Source of the DNA: Aliiglaciecola lipolytica
GTDB taxonomy: Bacteria; Pseudomonadota; Gammaproteobacteria; Enterobacterales; Alteromonadaceae
Direction: 5' to 3'
DNA: 64,000 nt
Assembly (NCBI RefSeq): GCF_018860635.1
Contig: NZ_JAHKPT010000011.1
Location: 33,547-97,546, forward strand
The notes below the pieces were generated by a model. It searched no databases, was not told the origin of the DNA, and saw only the letters and a list, made by a program, of their open reading frames with translations. The translations under genes and the position numbers were made by a program. Of the stretch, positions 17,786 to 27,303 are shown piece after piece. Each line of letters opens with the position of its first letter. The stretch's first letter is position 1.

Positions 17786-18439
17786 ATGGCGCATTTTACT
17801 GTTATAGGCTTAGGCCGTTTTGGTATTTCGGCTTGTCAGGAACTGATCCATTTAGGACACACTGTCACAGGCGTAGATAGTGACGTTAAAGTTGCTGAAA
17901 TGTATTCAGATTATCTAACCCAAGTTGTTATCTGTGATTGTACAGATGAAAATGCCTTATCAGAGCTAGATCTAAAAAACAGTGATACAGTATTAGTTGC
18001 CATTGGTGAAGATATGCAATCGAGTGTTTTGTGTACCTTAAGCTTAAAGAATATAGGGGTTAAAAACCTTTGGGTTAAAGCTGGCACAAAAGCCCATCAC
18101 ACTATCATATCTAAATTAGGGGTATCTAGAATCGTACATCCCGAGGAGGAAATGGGAGTGCGGGTCGCACAAGCCTTGAACTATCCAATGGTCAACGACT
18201 ATATTGCGTTAGGTGATGGTCTCTATGTGGTTGAAATTAATATCAAACCACAATTACATGGTTCTCCACTGAGTAAATTATTAGTAGATACTAAAGGCGC
18301 AATAGATACATTATTAATAAAAAGACAAGGTAAAACTTTTACACGTATTGCTTGTGACTTTACGGTTAAAGCGGAAGATACTCTACTGCTTTGTGGTAAA
18401 CGTGCTGCCCTTAAACATATAGCACCAAAGTTGGGGTAA
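17786..18439 (+). CDS. ktrA: K+ uptake regulatory subunit KtrA (RCK domain)
   Basis: The 217-residue cytoplasmic protein has an RCK_N Rossmann domain (VIGLGRFGISACQEL, GxGxxG) with the acidic end of beta-2 in GVDSD, and a C-terminal RCK_C domain. KtrA rings bind ATP/ADP and NADH and gate the KtrB pore. The start is well supported by GGAG before ATG 17786. It lies five bases before ktrB, and the two form an operon after the sensor pair. Confidence 0.88.
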   Translation: MAHFTVIGLGRFGISACQELIHLGHTVTGVDSDVKVAEMYSDYLTQVVICDCTDENALSELDLKNSDTVLVAIGEDMQSSVLCTLSLKNIGVKNLWVKAGTKAHHTIISKLGVSRIVHPEEEMGVRVAQALNYPMVNDYIALGDGLYVVEINIKPQLHGSPLSKLLVDTKGAIDTLLIKRQGKTFTRIACDFTVKAEDTLLLCGKRAALKHIAPKLG

Positions 18440-18444
18440 CTTGC

Positions 18445-19809
18445 ATGCTACTTTGGCATCCCTCGCAGGCTCCAATTGAGCGAAAAACTAAATCCGCAAA
18501 ACAAATTAATGCAGCACCACCTTTTGTGTTAGCCGGTAGTTTTGCGTTATTGATTGTTCTTGGTTCGTTATTATTAAAGTTACCCATAGCCACCGTCTCT
18601 TCTATTAGTTGGGAGCAGAGTTTGTTTACTGCGACTTCAGCAGTAACCGTAACCGGCTTAGTCGTAGTGGATACTGGCAGTGTTTTTACATTATTTGGTC
18701 AAACCGTTATTGCTTTATTAATTCAATGCGGAGGCATCGGATTGATGACATTCGCTGTTGTCACGCTTATTGCCCTTGGAGGAAAAATTGGTTTTATGCA
18801 GCGGGTGGTCGCTAAAGAAGCATTCAATCAAACCAATACTTCAACTTTGTTCAGTGTGGCTAAATCAGTGTTGTTTTTTTCACTGCTTGTTGAACTCATA
18901 GGTTTTGTCATTTTATCTGTGTATTGGTATGAAGACTTAGGGTTGCAGGCAAGCTTATTTCACGGCTTTTTTTATACCATTAGTGCTTTTAATAATGCGG
19001 GTTTTGCTCTGGCATCCAATAGTTTGATGCATTACGTGGAAGATCCAACTATTAACTTAACCATTACTGGTCTATTTATCGCTGGTGGTCTAGGTTTTAC
19101 CGTTTGGATGGATGCACTCAAGTCAAAGTCGTGGAGCGCGATGACCCCTTACAGTAAAACAATGATTTTGGGGACAGTCATTATTAATGGCTTCGCACTG
19201 TTTGCTATATATGTCATTGAATATAATAACCCACAAACATTACAGCCATTGAGCGATGGCGGTAAGTGGTTAGCAGCCTGGTTTCAAGCTGTGTCACCTA
19301 GAACTGCAGGCTTTAATACACTTTCGATAGAGAATTTGGAAGAAAGTACAAGCGCTTTAATGCTGCTTCTTATGTTTATTGGCGGAGGCTCTTTAAGTAC
19401 CGCAAGTGGTATTAAAGTTGTCACTTTTATTGTACTAATTATGGCTACATATAGTTATCTTCGAAGAGACAAAGGGATCACTTTATATAATCGAGAAGTC
19501 GCGAAAGAAACCGTCTATAAGGCGCTTGCCTTAACCATGATTTCCGTTGGTACAACATGGATCGCTATCTTTATTTTAACACTCAGTGAAGATGCCCCAT
19601 TTTTAGATGTGGTGTTCGAAGCGGTATCTGCACTTGGCACGGTAGGGTTATCCAGAGGGTTAACGGGTTCGTTATCAGGCGTAGGCGAGCTAATCATTAT
19701 TTTATTGATGTTTATGGGGCGGTTAGGACCATTAACATTAGCGTATTTTCTCGCTAGTCCAAGAACAAAGCGTCTCAGGTTTCCAGAAACACAGCTTGCG
19801 ATCGGTTAA
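18445..19809 (+). CDS. ktrB: K+ (Na+-dependent) uptake pore subunit KtrB
   Basis: The 454-residue inner-membrane protein of the TrkH/KtrB superfamily has four pore-loop repeats, including TATSAVTVTGLVVVDTG, ISAFNNAGFAL, SPRTAGFNTLSI and VSALGTVGLSRGLTG, each with the filter glycine. About ten membrane helices are apparent. With KtrA it forms the uptake complex. The short C-terminus and direct linkage to ktrA favour KtrB over TrkH. Confidence 0.88.
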   Translation: MLLWHPSQAPIERKTKSAKQINAAPPFVLAGSFALLIVLGSLLLKLPIATVSSISWEQSLFTATSAVTVTGLVVVDTGSVFTLFGQTVIALLIQCGGIGLMTFAVVTLIALGGKIGFMQRVVAKEAFNQTNTSTLFSVAKSVLFFSLLVELIGFVILSVYWYEDLGLQASLFHGFFYTISAFNNAGFALASNSLMHYVEDPTINLTITGLFIAGGLGFTVWMDALKSKSWSAMTPYSKTMILGTVIINGFALFAIYVIEYNNPQTLQPLSDGGKWLAAWFQAVSPRTAGFNTLSIENLEESTSALMLLLMFIGGGSLSTASGIKVVTFIVLIMATYSYLRRDKGITLYNREVAKETVYKALALTMISVGTTWIAIFILTLSEDAPFLDVVFEAVSALGTVGLSRGLTGSLSGVGELIIILLMFMGRLGPLTLAYFLASPRTKRLRFPETQLAIG

Positions 19810-19878
19810 TATTTTATGTCAACAAAGTCGTGGTTGTTAGATGACTATCGATTTTAGGCGGGGTAAACTTGTCAATCT

Positions 19879-20427
19879 TTGCTTTACGAATGCGGTGCTG
19901 TGTCGTCTCTTAAATATTTATCGGCTTATTCTCTTGACTTACAACAGCAAATTACCGAATTGTTAGACTCAAATCGTTTAACTGACTATCTGCTGAAAAA
20001 ATATCCGCTAGTGCATAGCATACCTAACGATAATGCTTTGCGTGAATATGTCATCGCATTAAAAAATCAATATCTTAAGAAATCACAACCTCTGAGTAAG
20101 GTAGTGTTTGATAAGAAGATTCATGTGGTTGATAACGCCCTAGGTTTGCACAGTTTTGTTTCCCGTGTACAAGGGGGAAAGCTTAAAAGTAAAAATGAAA
20201 TTCGAATCAGTACGTTATTTAAGCATACCCCGACTGAATTTCTCAACATGATAGTGGTACATGAATTAGCGCATTTGAAGCAAAAAGAACATAACAAAGC
20301 TTTTTATCAACTTTGTTGCCATATGTTGCCCAATTACCACCAAATCGAATTTGATGTGCGAGTTTATTTGACGCATCTTGAACAAAAAGGTGAGGTTTAT
20401 GTTAACCCGCCGCAAAACCTTCCATAA
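19879..20427 (+). CDS. YgjP-like (DUF45) zinc metallopeptidase
   Basis: The 182-residue protein contains VVHELAHLKQKEHNKAFY, an HExxH motif with a third His eight residues later, diagnostic of the YgjP/WLM-like group. No signal peptide is present, so it acts in the cytoplasm. The substrate is unknown. The start is uncertain: TTG 19879 and GTG 19900 are both possible and neither has a strong ribosome site. It precedes yacL by seven bases. Confidence 0.82.
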   Translation: MLYECGAVSSLKYLSAYSLDLQQQITELLDSNRLTDYLLKKYPLVHSIPNDNALREYVIALKNQYLKKSQPLSKVVFDKKIHVVDNALGLHSFVSRVQGGKLKSKNEIRISTLFKHTPTEFLNMIVVHELAHLKQKEHNKAFYQLCCHMLPNYHQIEFDVRVYLTHLEQKGEVYVNPPQNLP

Positions 20428-20434
20428 GGTATCC

Positions 20435-20803
20435 ATGAACTATCAATTTATACGTAATCTGCAAGGTATTCCAGTGGCCCAATTTGAAATGGGACATGAA
20501 GCATTTTCCCGGTGGTTTTCTGAAGAACTGGGAACAAGCCAGCATAAAATAGAGGACATTTTTGTTGCAATCGACAGATTAGAAAAGCGTCAGATTAAGG
20601 AGTATGTGCTAGCCGGTAAAGAGATCAATCTGCGAATCGATTATTACGAAGTAGAAGTTAGATCAAAAGATTTGGATATGGATGGACCTGATGAGCTGCC
20701 GGAGGGAACTGAGTTATATGATCAAGAATCCATATCTGGTTGTGGATTAGAAGATTTCACCCAAGTATTGCGTTCGTGGCGTGACTTTGTTGATGAAAAG
20801 TAA
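20435..20803 (+). CDS. yacL: YacL/UPF0231 family protein
   Basis: The 122-residue acidic protein aligns from memory with E. coli YacL across its length: MNYQFIRNLQG at the start, FEMGHEAFSRWFSEE, and YDQESISGCGLEDFTQVL near the end. I chose ATG 20435, with AAGG six bases upstream; an upstream extension would overlap the previous gene and does not fit the family. The function of the family is not established. Confidence 0.85.
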   Translation: MNYQFIRNLQGIPVAQFEMGHEAFSRWFSEELGTSQHKIEDIFVAIDRLEKRQIKEYVLAGKEINLRIDYYEVEVRSKDLDMDGPDELPEGTELYDQESISGCGLEDFTQVLRSWRDFVDEK

Positions 20804-20828
20804 ATCATCTTTAGTCAAGGTATAGGCT

Positions 20829-21503
20829 GTGAATAATATCATTGTCGATACTTTTGTGGCACCAAAATGCCTAGAAAAGATAAACATACTTTATCAAGAT
20901 GCGTCTATTTTGTTGATTAATAAACCCAGTGGTTTGCTTTCGTTATCGGGTAAAAACCCGCTGAATTACGATTCGGTCCATTTTCGTTTAGTTCAAGAGT
21001 TTAGTTGGGCCACTATGGTTCACCGCTTGGATCTAGGTACATCCGGTATTATGGTAGTTGCTTTGAATAAACAAGCTAATTCCCATCTGGCTAAGCAATT
21101 TCAAATGCGTACTGTGCAAAAATCCTATATTAGTTTACTCCAAGGCCACCTTAATCAGAATACTGGCCAAATTAGTCAACCTATAGCCAAGGATCCAAAC
21201 CTGTTTCCTAAAGTCAAAATCTGTTCTATTCACGGTAAAGAAGCGGTGACTAATTACAGTGTTCTGGAACGACTAAACAGTCCTTACGCAACTCGTGTTC
21301 GTTATCGTCCTCAAACGGGCAGAACCCATCAACTACGGATTCACAGTGAATATCTTGCGCACCCCATTTTAGGTTGTGATTTATACGGTACTTGTGACAG
21401 TTACAAAGCTGCTAACAGACTAATGTTACATGCTGAAAGCATAGAGTTTGAACATCCGACAACAGGTAAAAAAGTGCAGGGGATATGCCCAGCACCATTT
21501 TAA
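20829..21503 (+). CDS. rluA: RluA-family 23S rRNA/tRNA pseudouridine synthase
   Basis: The 224-residue enzyme has the catalytic loop HRLDLGTSGIMVVA with the invariant Asp, the KPSGLLSLSG segment, and RPQTGRTHQLRIHSEYLAHPI near the end. The length matches RluA (about 219 residues), not the longer RluC/RluD with an S4 domain. RluA makes pseudouridine in 23S rRNA and in some tRNAs. GTG 20829 is taken as start after AAGG. The RluA subtype is inferred from length. Confidence 0.8.
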   Translation: MNNIIVDTFVAPKCLEKINILYQDASILLINKPSGLLSLSGKNPLNYDSVHFRLVQEFSWATMVHRLDLGTSGIMVVALNKQANSHLAKQFQMRTVQKSYISLLQGHLNQNTGQISQPIAKDPNLFPKVKICSIHGKEAVTNYSVLERLNSPYATRVRYRPQTGRTHQLRIHSEYLAHPILGCDLYGTCDSYKAANRLMLHAESIEFEHPTTGKKVQGICPAPF

Positions 21504-21550
21504 ATCCAACCATGTTTTCTAATTTTTCGTAGTCAGGGTTTGTCCTTTAC

Positions 21551-22546
21551 TTATTTCGTTGAAGCGAATTCCGCTACCCTATTATCGAATACGCAGACTT
21601 GGTTTTTGCCTAGTGCCTTTGCTCGATAAAGAGCCTGGTCAGCACTTTTAATTAAAATTGTTGGTTTATCGTTTCTATTCGGTATTAAGCAGTGCATACC
21701 GATACTGACTGTGGTTTTTACGGCTATTTTTTTATCTTCATCTTTGCGTAACGACATGGCCGTTTTTTCAACAAGCTTGCGAATATCTTCGGCCACTTTT
21801 AATGCACCAGCATGATCTGTATTGGGAAGAATACAAGCGAACTCCTCTCCGCCATATCGCGCGACTAAGTCATCGGGACGATGTGCACAAGAGGTTATTT
21901 TTTGCGCCAATATTTTCAAAAATTTGTCTCCGGCCTGGTGTCCATAGCTGTCATTCAAATGTTTGAAGTTATCTGCATCTATCATCAGCAGTGCTAGTGG
22001 CGTTTGCTCCCGAGCACAAGATAACCAGTCAGTTGTTAACTGCTCATCGAATTGATAACGATTACTTACCCCAGTTAAACCGTCTATTAAAGCCAGTCTG
22101 CGTAACAGATCCGATTGACGTTTTAGCTGCGCGTGACTCTGTACTCTGGCCCAAGTAATGGTGGTATTTATGGGTTTGCGGATAAAGTCTACTCCGCCTA
22201 CCTCAAAACCTCTGACTTCGTCGGCTTCATCAATATTAGAGGTGATAAAAATGACCGGAATGTGTGAAGTTAGCACATTTTCCTTAATTTTTTCACAGGC
22301 CTGAAAGCCATCCAAGTGCGGCATATTGATATCAAGCAAAATTATATCTGGGAGCAATTCATTTGCCATTTCAACGCACTTAACCCCATCACTTGCCATA
22401 AAAATATGGAAGTCATTTTGAAATACTTCGTAAATCTGTCTGACCACAAGAGGCTGATCATCGGCTATCAGCATTATCGGTGTTCGATTTGAAATGTTGC
22501 CAAAACCTACCTGTTTATTTGTCATTAGTTTTACTCTGTTGACCAT
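21551..22546 (-). CDS. Response regulator with GGDEF diguanylate cyclase
   Basis: The 331-residue protein has a receiver domain (Asp in DIILLDINMPHLDG, Lys in IRKPI) followed by a GGDEF domain with active-site YGGEEF and substrate-binding DADNFKHLNDSYGH. An inhibitory I-site RPDD stands five residues before GGEEF, so product inhibition by c-di-GMP is expected. The frame starts within the end of the upstream receiver-HPt gene; ATG 22525 is an alternative start with a smaller overlap. It should turn phosphorelay input into c-di-GMP, which in this family often promotes curli and biofilm. Confidence 0.87.
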   Translation of the reverse strand: MVNRVKLMTNKQVGFGNISNRTPIMLIADDQPLVVRQIYEVFQNDFHIFMASDGVKCVEMANELLPDIILLDINMPHLDGFQACEKIKENVLTSHIPVIFITSNIDEADEVRGFEVGGVDFIRKPINTTITWARVQSHAQLKRQSDLLRRLALIDGLTGVSNRYQFDEQLTTDWLSCAREQTPLALLMIDADNFKHLNDSYGHQAGDKFLKILAQKITSCAHRPDDLVARYGGEEFACILPNTDHAGALKVAEDIRKLVEKTAMSLRKDEDKKIAVKTTVSIGMHCLIPNRNDKPTILIKSADQALYRAKALGKNQVCVFDNRVAEFASTK

Positions 22547-23534
22547 GGCCTGATTGATTTAGTAAGAAGTTTAATGCGGGTTCAAATTTTAACTGGTCTA
22601 TATATTTCTTGACTGTTATTAACTCATTTTCGTTAGGGTACTGCTGTTGCAATTTATCGACATATTGAATGATAGTGAGATCATTTTGCTGCAAAAACTG
22701 AATGATCTTTTTACGTTGCTGAGGTTGCAATTTGGACTCGCGAGTTTCTTGTGAAGGCAGATTGTTTTCAGTGGGTACGAACAAATTCTGCAATCGCTGT
22801 AGATTGGAAGCATGGAGTTTAGGAAGCGTTTCTATCATCTTCGCTAGTTGAGCGTCGTGCAGTTGATTCTTTTTCACTGACTCATGAAATGTATTTACGT
22901 AATTGTAAACATCATTTGCTCCAATTGTGCCGGATATTCCTTTCAAGGCATGCAGCGCTGTACCTATTTGGTTAATATCTTTAGTGCTTTTTAGCACATC
23001 GAATTGTTGAATAAATTCTTGCGCGTACAGTGGTATTAAATTTACCACTAACTCTTGATTATGACCAAAGCGCTCGAGCACTTGCTGTTTTAGTTCAATG
23101 TCAGACAAAGAACCAGGGCAAGTCACAGCTTTATCCAGATCAGTAGGTTGCTTATCCAAAACCGCCAGAATAGCCTCACATAACTTGTGCAAACTAATGG
23201 GCTTAGCTAGGTGCCCGTTCATACCTATTTGGTAATAATTCAATTGATCTTCAGGTAAGTGATCGGCGGTCGCGGCAATAATCGGTAGCTCATCGAATCG
23301 ACGGTCTTGTCGAATTTTTTTGGTGGCGGTTAAACCGTCAATCACAGGCATATTGATATCAATTAAAAGCACGTCAAACCTATTGGGACTGATGTGCAGT
23401 TGTGTTAGCACTTGTTCTCCATTTTCAACCGCCAATACGGTTGCACCTGACAGCTCGAGTAGACGTTTTAAAGCTTCCAACGTCAGCGCATTATCGTCTG
23501 CTATCAGAATGGATATGCCAGCTAATCTTTTCAC
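22515..23534 (-). CDS. Receiver-HPt phosphorelay protein
   Basis: The 339-residue protein has an N-terminal receiver (LIADDNALT, Asp in VLLIDINMPVIDG, Lys in LAKPIS) and a central HPt domain with ALHALKGISGTIGA, whose His is the expected phosphotransfer residue. The C-terminal third is helical and Gln-rich. It has no kinase or output domain, so it must relay phosphate between other proteins. It overlaps the cyclase gene and lies 655 bases from the divergent NtrC-type regulator. Confidence 0.85.
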   Translation of the reverse strand: MKRLAGISILIADDNALTLEALKRLLELSGATVLAVENGEQVLTQLHISPNRFDVLLIDINMPVIDGLTATKKIRQDRRFDELPIIAATADHLPEDQLNYYQIGMNGHLAKPISLHKLCEAILAVLDKQPTDLDKAVTCPGSLSDIELKQQVLERFGHNQELVVNLIPLYAQEFIQQFDVLKSTKDINQIGTALHALKGISGTIGANDVYNYVNTFHESVKKNQLHDAQLAKMIETLPKLHASNLQRLQNLFVPTENNLPSQETRESKLQPQQRKKIIQFLQQNDLTIIQYVDKLQQQYPNENELITVKKYIDQLKFEPALNFLLNQSGHGQQSKTNDK

Positions 23535-24190
23535 CTATAAATACACCTTATCTTTATGTGTCAAGAGACGGTTGTACGAAATTTTAATCGTAAGTGGCTA
23601 GTGAGCCTGTCGACTGCAATCTACATGTGATTGACCTAATCAACGTGATAGACTGAAACTTCGGATTATTTTCGCAATGGGTTTAATTTGGCTGTGGAAT
23701 GCTAGAAATCGAAACCATCATTTTTATGCGCTTTACAAATTGAGCATTGCAACTTGCGCACCAAGACGGATAGGCTAAGCCAGTTAGTGTTAATAGTTCG
23801 GTGGTGTCTAAAGTCTAATATCCTAGGGGCGTGTTAATTTGACTGAGATTACTTATTCAAAGTGAATCTGTCATGAGTAAAATTTTCAATAGTGTGAAAA
23901 ATTTGCACGAATTATTTGGCTTAGTGAGCTTTGAGTGGACACTTATTCGTCGATAAAACGTTACTAAAACAATGATGTCGTTTAATTTTTTGATGATAGG
24001 TTGGTACTAAAAAATGCAAGGTTAATGGTCAATCCGGCTATTATGAACTAAAAATGGAAGCATATTCTGAAGATTGAAAAAACGAGTTCAGGAACAATAA
24101 GAATAAGAATTGCAAATAGTTAAGTGATGTTTCTCAACTTCGTAACAAATTTATGTTGTTTCAACATACTGATTTTTAAAGGACGATGAC
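23535..24190. other. Divergent promoter region between two signalling operons
   Basis: This 656-base stretch has no supported gene. It separates the minus-strand receiver-HPt/cyclase pair from the plus-strand NtrC-H-box-kinase operon and must hold both promoters. I searched for -24/-12 sigma-54 elements and found none with correct spacing. Confidence 0.5.
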
Positions 24191-25516
24191 GTGTTAAAAG
24201 TATTATTGGTTGATGATGATAGCGAGTTTACAGATGTTGCCTATCAAATTATTGAATTTCTGGGCCATGAAGTATCTGTAGCTGGCTCTTTAAAAGAAGC
24301 CAGACAATGGCTTGAGCATCAACATTTTGATCATATTTTACTAGACTTTATGTTGCCTGACGGCAGCGGACTACACTTAATTGACGAATTGAACTTAAAC
24401 AGCACAAAGCAAACCTTTATCACTTTAATTACTGGACACCCTTCGGTAAAAGGTATGTTGGCAGGCTTATGCGGCCCTAATGTTAATTATCTAGTTAAGC
24501 CATTACAGCGTGAAGACATCGAACAAGTGTTGAATCGCAAAACTAAAAAAACAGCTAAAAAACAAAACAATTCTTTGCACTTCGGTTGCTTGATCGGTGA
24601 ATCAGCAATAATGAAAGAGCTGTATTTAATGATTGAGAGAGTGGCTAAAACTAATGCCAACGTTATGTTGATGGGAGAAAGTGGTGTAGGTAAAGAAGTA
24701 GTCGCTCAAGCCATCCATTCAGCTAGTGATTGCGAGGGGCCCTTAGTGGCTACCAACTGTGGGGCTTTATCTAAAGAACTGATCGGTAGTGAATTATTTG
24801 GTCACGAAAAAGGTGCGTTTACCGGCGCCGTTGGACGTAAAGAGGGGGTGTTTGAACGAGCGGAAAATGGCACCCTTTTTCTAGATGAAGTCACTGAAAT
24901 GCCTATTGATATGCAACCCAACTTATTGCGGGTTTTAGAATCTAAACGAGTAACGCGATTGGGAGGCACTAAAGAAATCGACGTCAATTGTCGAGTGGTT
25001 TCCGCGACCAATAGAAATATTAGTGAATTGGCTGAAAGCAAAGTATTACGGGAAGACATCTATTTCCGTTTAGCTGTGTTCCCAATTGATATTCCCACCC
25101 TACGAGAGCGAAAAGAAGACATCCCTTTGTTAGCGCAAGCGTTTCTTGAAGAGCTTAATGCGGAAAATGGAACATCTTTTGCTTGGAATGAAGCTCAATT
25201 AAAACGATTATCAGAATATGATTGGCCAGGTAATGTAAGAGAACTTCGCCACGCCGTGCATCGGGCTTTCATTATGAGTGATCCTGAGTCATCAAATATT
25301 GATTTACCGAGCAGCTTTGCTTCACCGTTCGCTTCTAATAAAAAAGCGTCGAATCAAATTTCAGCTGGGCAAACTATCGAAAATGTTGAAAAAGAATTGA
25401 TACGGGCGACCCTTGAAAAGGTTAATGGTAGTAAAACCCTTGCTGCCGAAATGCTCGGAATCAGCACAAAAACGCTTTATAACCGTCTTCACGCCTACGG
25501 TGATTTTGAAGAGTAA
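24191..25516 (+). CDS. NtrC-family sigma-54-dependent response regulator
   Basis: The 441-residue protein starts at GTG with AAAGGA upstream. Domains: receiver (VDDDSEF; Asp in HILLDFMLPDGSG), AAA+ ATPase (Walker A GESGVGKE, the sigma-54 contact loop GAFTGA, Walker B TLFLDEVTEMP, DIYFRLAVFPI) and a C-terminal Fis-type helix-turn-helix (GSKTLAAEMLGISTKTLYNRL). It activates sigma-54 promoters when phosphorylated. The next gene starts 17 bases on. The complete GAFTGA motif predicts a true activator. Confidence 0.92.
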   Translation: MLKVLLVDDDSEFTDVAYQIIEFLGHEVSVAGSLKEARQWLEHQHFDHILLDFMLPDGSGLHLIDELNLNSTKQTFITLITGHPSVKGMLAGLCGPNVNYLVKPLQREDIEQVLNRKTKKTAKKQNNSLHFGCLIGESAIMKELYLMIERVAKTNANVMLMGESGVGKEVVAQAIHSASDCEGPLVATNCGALSKELIGSELFGHEKGAFTGAVGRKEGVFERAENGTLFLDEVTEMPIDMQPNLLRVLESKRVTRLGGTKEIDVNCRVVSATNRNISELAESKVLREDIYFRLAVFPIDIPTLRERKEDIPLLAQAFLEELNAENGTSFAWNEAQLKRLSEYDWPGNVRELRHAVHRAFIMSDPESSNIDLPSSFASPFASNKKASNQISAGQTIENVEKELIRATLEKVNGSKTLAAEMLGISTKTLYNRLHAYGDFEE

Positions 25517-25533
25517 TAGTAATAGGAATTTCA

Positions 25534-25761
25534 ATGACGATAACAAGTAATGAAAATCTCGATATCCGAACCATGATTCATGACGCGAGAGGTCCTTTAA
25601 ACCGGATTTCAATGAATGCCGAGTTAGTCAAATTAGTACTAGAGAATGATTTACCGCGTGATAAAGCGCTTGATGCATTGAATAAAATTATTACTGCTTG
25701 TCAAGACTGTAGCGACAAGCTCCAAGCAATAAGTAATTCCCATAAAAACATTGGCGAATAA
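25534..25761 (+). CDS. Stand-alone H-box (HisKA-like) mini-protein
   Basis: The 75-residue protein is almost only one H-box hairpin: MIHDARGPLNRISMNAEL resembles the HisKA sequence (S)HELRTPLNAI with the candidate phospho-His at residue 16, followed by a second helix. No ATP-binding domain, membrane segment or HPt signature is present. It sits between an NtrC regulator and a CHASE3 kinase, all reading the same way. It may accept or pass phosphate, or form mixed dimers with one of the full kinases; both are inference. Confidence 0.72.
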   Translation: MTITSNENLDIRTMIHDARGPLNRISMNAELVKLVLENDLPRDKALDALNKIITACQDCSDKLQAISNSHKNIGE

Positions 25762-25802
25762 CGTCGTTGTTTCACCTTAGTTTAGTCATAGAGTGAGAAT
25801 AT

Positions 25803-27275
25803 ATGAAACAACGACGTTTATTTGGCAATACTGTTTTTACCTGGTTTACCGTCACTATCATTGTATTGGGGGTAATCAGTGTTAACGCTTATTTAGCGGT
25901 GAAAACTACCAAAGACCTGGCTAAAGTCCAAGAAAGTTTGACTAATACAGGTAATGTTATTTTAGTGCTTGATGAGTTACATCTGATGATACTTGCCGCT
26001 GAAAGCAGTCAACGGGGATATCTATTAACCGAAATTGAAGAATACCTTGCACCTTATATTAATTCAGTAAAACAACTGTCTGATCAGATTGAAAAAGTTC
26101 GTGTAGTTGAAGTTGAAATTGTGGGTCAAAGAGCCTTGATCGACGAAATAATTAGGCTTACTGAAATGAAAATGGAAGAAATGGAGAAGACCGTTTTGCT
26201 TGCCCAAGCGGATAAAGAGCGTTCGGCAATTCGGCTGGTCAAGGGAGGTGAGGGTAACGAATTGACCAAAGATCTAGACCAGTTGTTTTCGCAAATAATT
26301 GACAATGAACTGACCTATCGGAATTTTTTGTACAGCAAATTAAATCGCTCTGAAAAAGAATCTGTGTTTACTTTCTTTACTTCCGCTATCACCAGCGCAT
26401 TATTGCTACTCGGTTTAATTGTGTTAGCTAGATTAAATTTGGTAAGTGAAGAAAAATTCAGAAATTCATTGGAAAAACAAAATCAAAACCTCGCGCTGAA
26501 AGTGGATGAGCGAACAGAAAAGTTAACGGTTTATTCAGAAGAGCTTGCTCGCAGCAATAGAGAGCTGGAAGATTTCGCTTTTGTCGCTTCTCATGATTTA
26601 CAAGAGCCATTACGTAAAATTCGTGCCTTTGGCGATAGGCTGCATTCCGATTATTCTGAGCAACTCGGAGAAAAAGGGGCGGACTATCTAAATCGCATGA
26701 AGAATGCGGCTGAGCGTATGTCTAATTTAATTAGCGATTTACTCGAGTTTTCTCGGGTATCCACCCGAGGTAAAGATTTTACTGATGTCGAAATGTCGAC
26801 TGTAATTTCGGCGATTGAAAGTGATTTGGAAATCGCTATTGAAGAAAGCAAAACCAAGCTTATCGTCTCTGAATTACCTGTAATAAAAGGTGATCCCAGT
26901 CAGATGAACCAATTGTTTTTAAATTTATTGTCAAATGCGATTAAATTTAGAAAACCAGATGTTGCTCCGGTGATTGAGTTGCAATACCAACTTGAACAGA
27001 GTGCAGGCGTTGATGGTAAATCCAGTGGCGATATGCATGTCTTTATTTTAAGCGACAACGGTGTGGGTTTTGAAAACGAATTTGCAGAAAAAATATTTGT
27101 TCCATTTCAGCGATTACATGGGCGAAATGAATATAAAGGAACAGGGATAGGTCTAGCGGTATGTCGACGCATTGTTGAGCGACATGGCGGGACTATCTCT
27201 GCGACCAGTGAATTGGGTAAAGGGTCGACTTTTGTGATTAAATTACCTACTGATGCTGTACTTAACAAAATTTAA
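25803..27275 (+). CDS. CHASE3 sensor histidine kinase
   Basis: The 490-residue inner-membrane kinase has a membrane segment at about 12-32, a periplasmic CHASE3 domain (ESSQRGYLLT) to about 185, a second membrane segment (about 195-215), a coiled-coil linker, an H-box ASHDLQEPLRKI with His264, and an ATPase domain (NLLSNAIKF, DNGVGFE, GTGIGLAVCRRI). The SHDLQEPLR-type H-box is the bacteriophytochrome-like subgroup, which often pairs with Rcp1-like receivers such as the next gene. The ligand is unknown. Confidence 0.9.
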   Translation: MKQRRLFGNTVFTWFTVTIIVLGVISVNAYLAVKTTKDLAKVQESLTNTGNVILVLDELHLMILAAESSQRGYLLTEIEEYLAPYINSVKQLSDQIEKVRVVEVEIVGQRALIDEIIRLTEMKMEEMEKTVLLAQADKERSAIRLVKGGEGNELTKDLDQLFSQIIDNELTYRNFLYSKLNRSEKESVFTFFTSAITSALLLLGLIVLARLNLVSEEKFRNSLEKQNQNLALKVDERTEKLTVYSEELARSNRELEDFAFVASHDLQEPLRKIRAFGDRLHSDYSEQLGEKGADYLNRMKNAAERMSNLISDLLEFSRVSTRGKDFTDVEMSTVISAIESDLEIAIEESKTKLIVSELPVIKGDPSQMNQLFLNLLSNAIKFRKPDVAPVIELQYQLEQSAGVDGKSSGDMHVFILSDNGVGFENEFAEKIFVPFQRLHGRNEYKGTGIGLAVCRRIVERHGGTISATSELGKGSTFVIKLPTDAVLNKI

Positions 27276-27303
27276 TTTAAGAAATAAATAAGAAAGGAAG
27301 TAA

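Noticed and set aside
23880..24190. Sigma-54 promoter before the NtrC-type regulator
   Set aside because: GG and GC elements were found, but their spacing is eight bases instead of ten.
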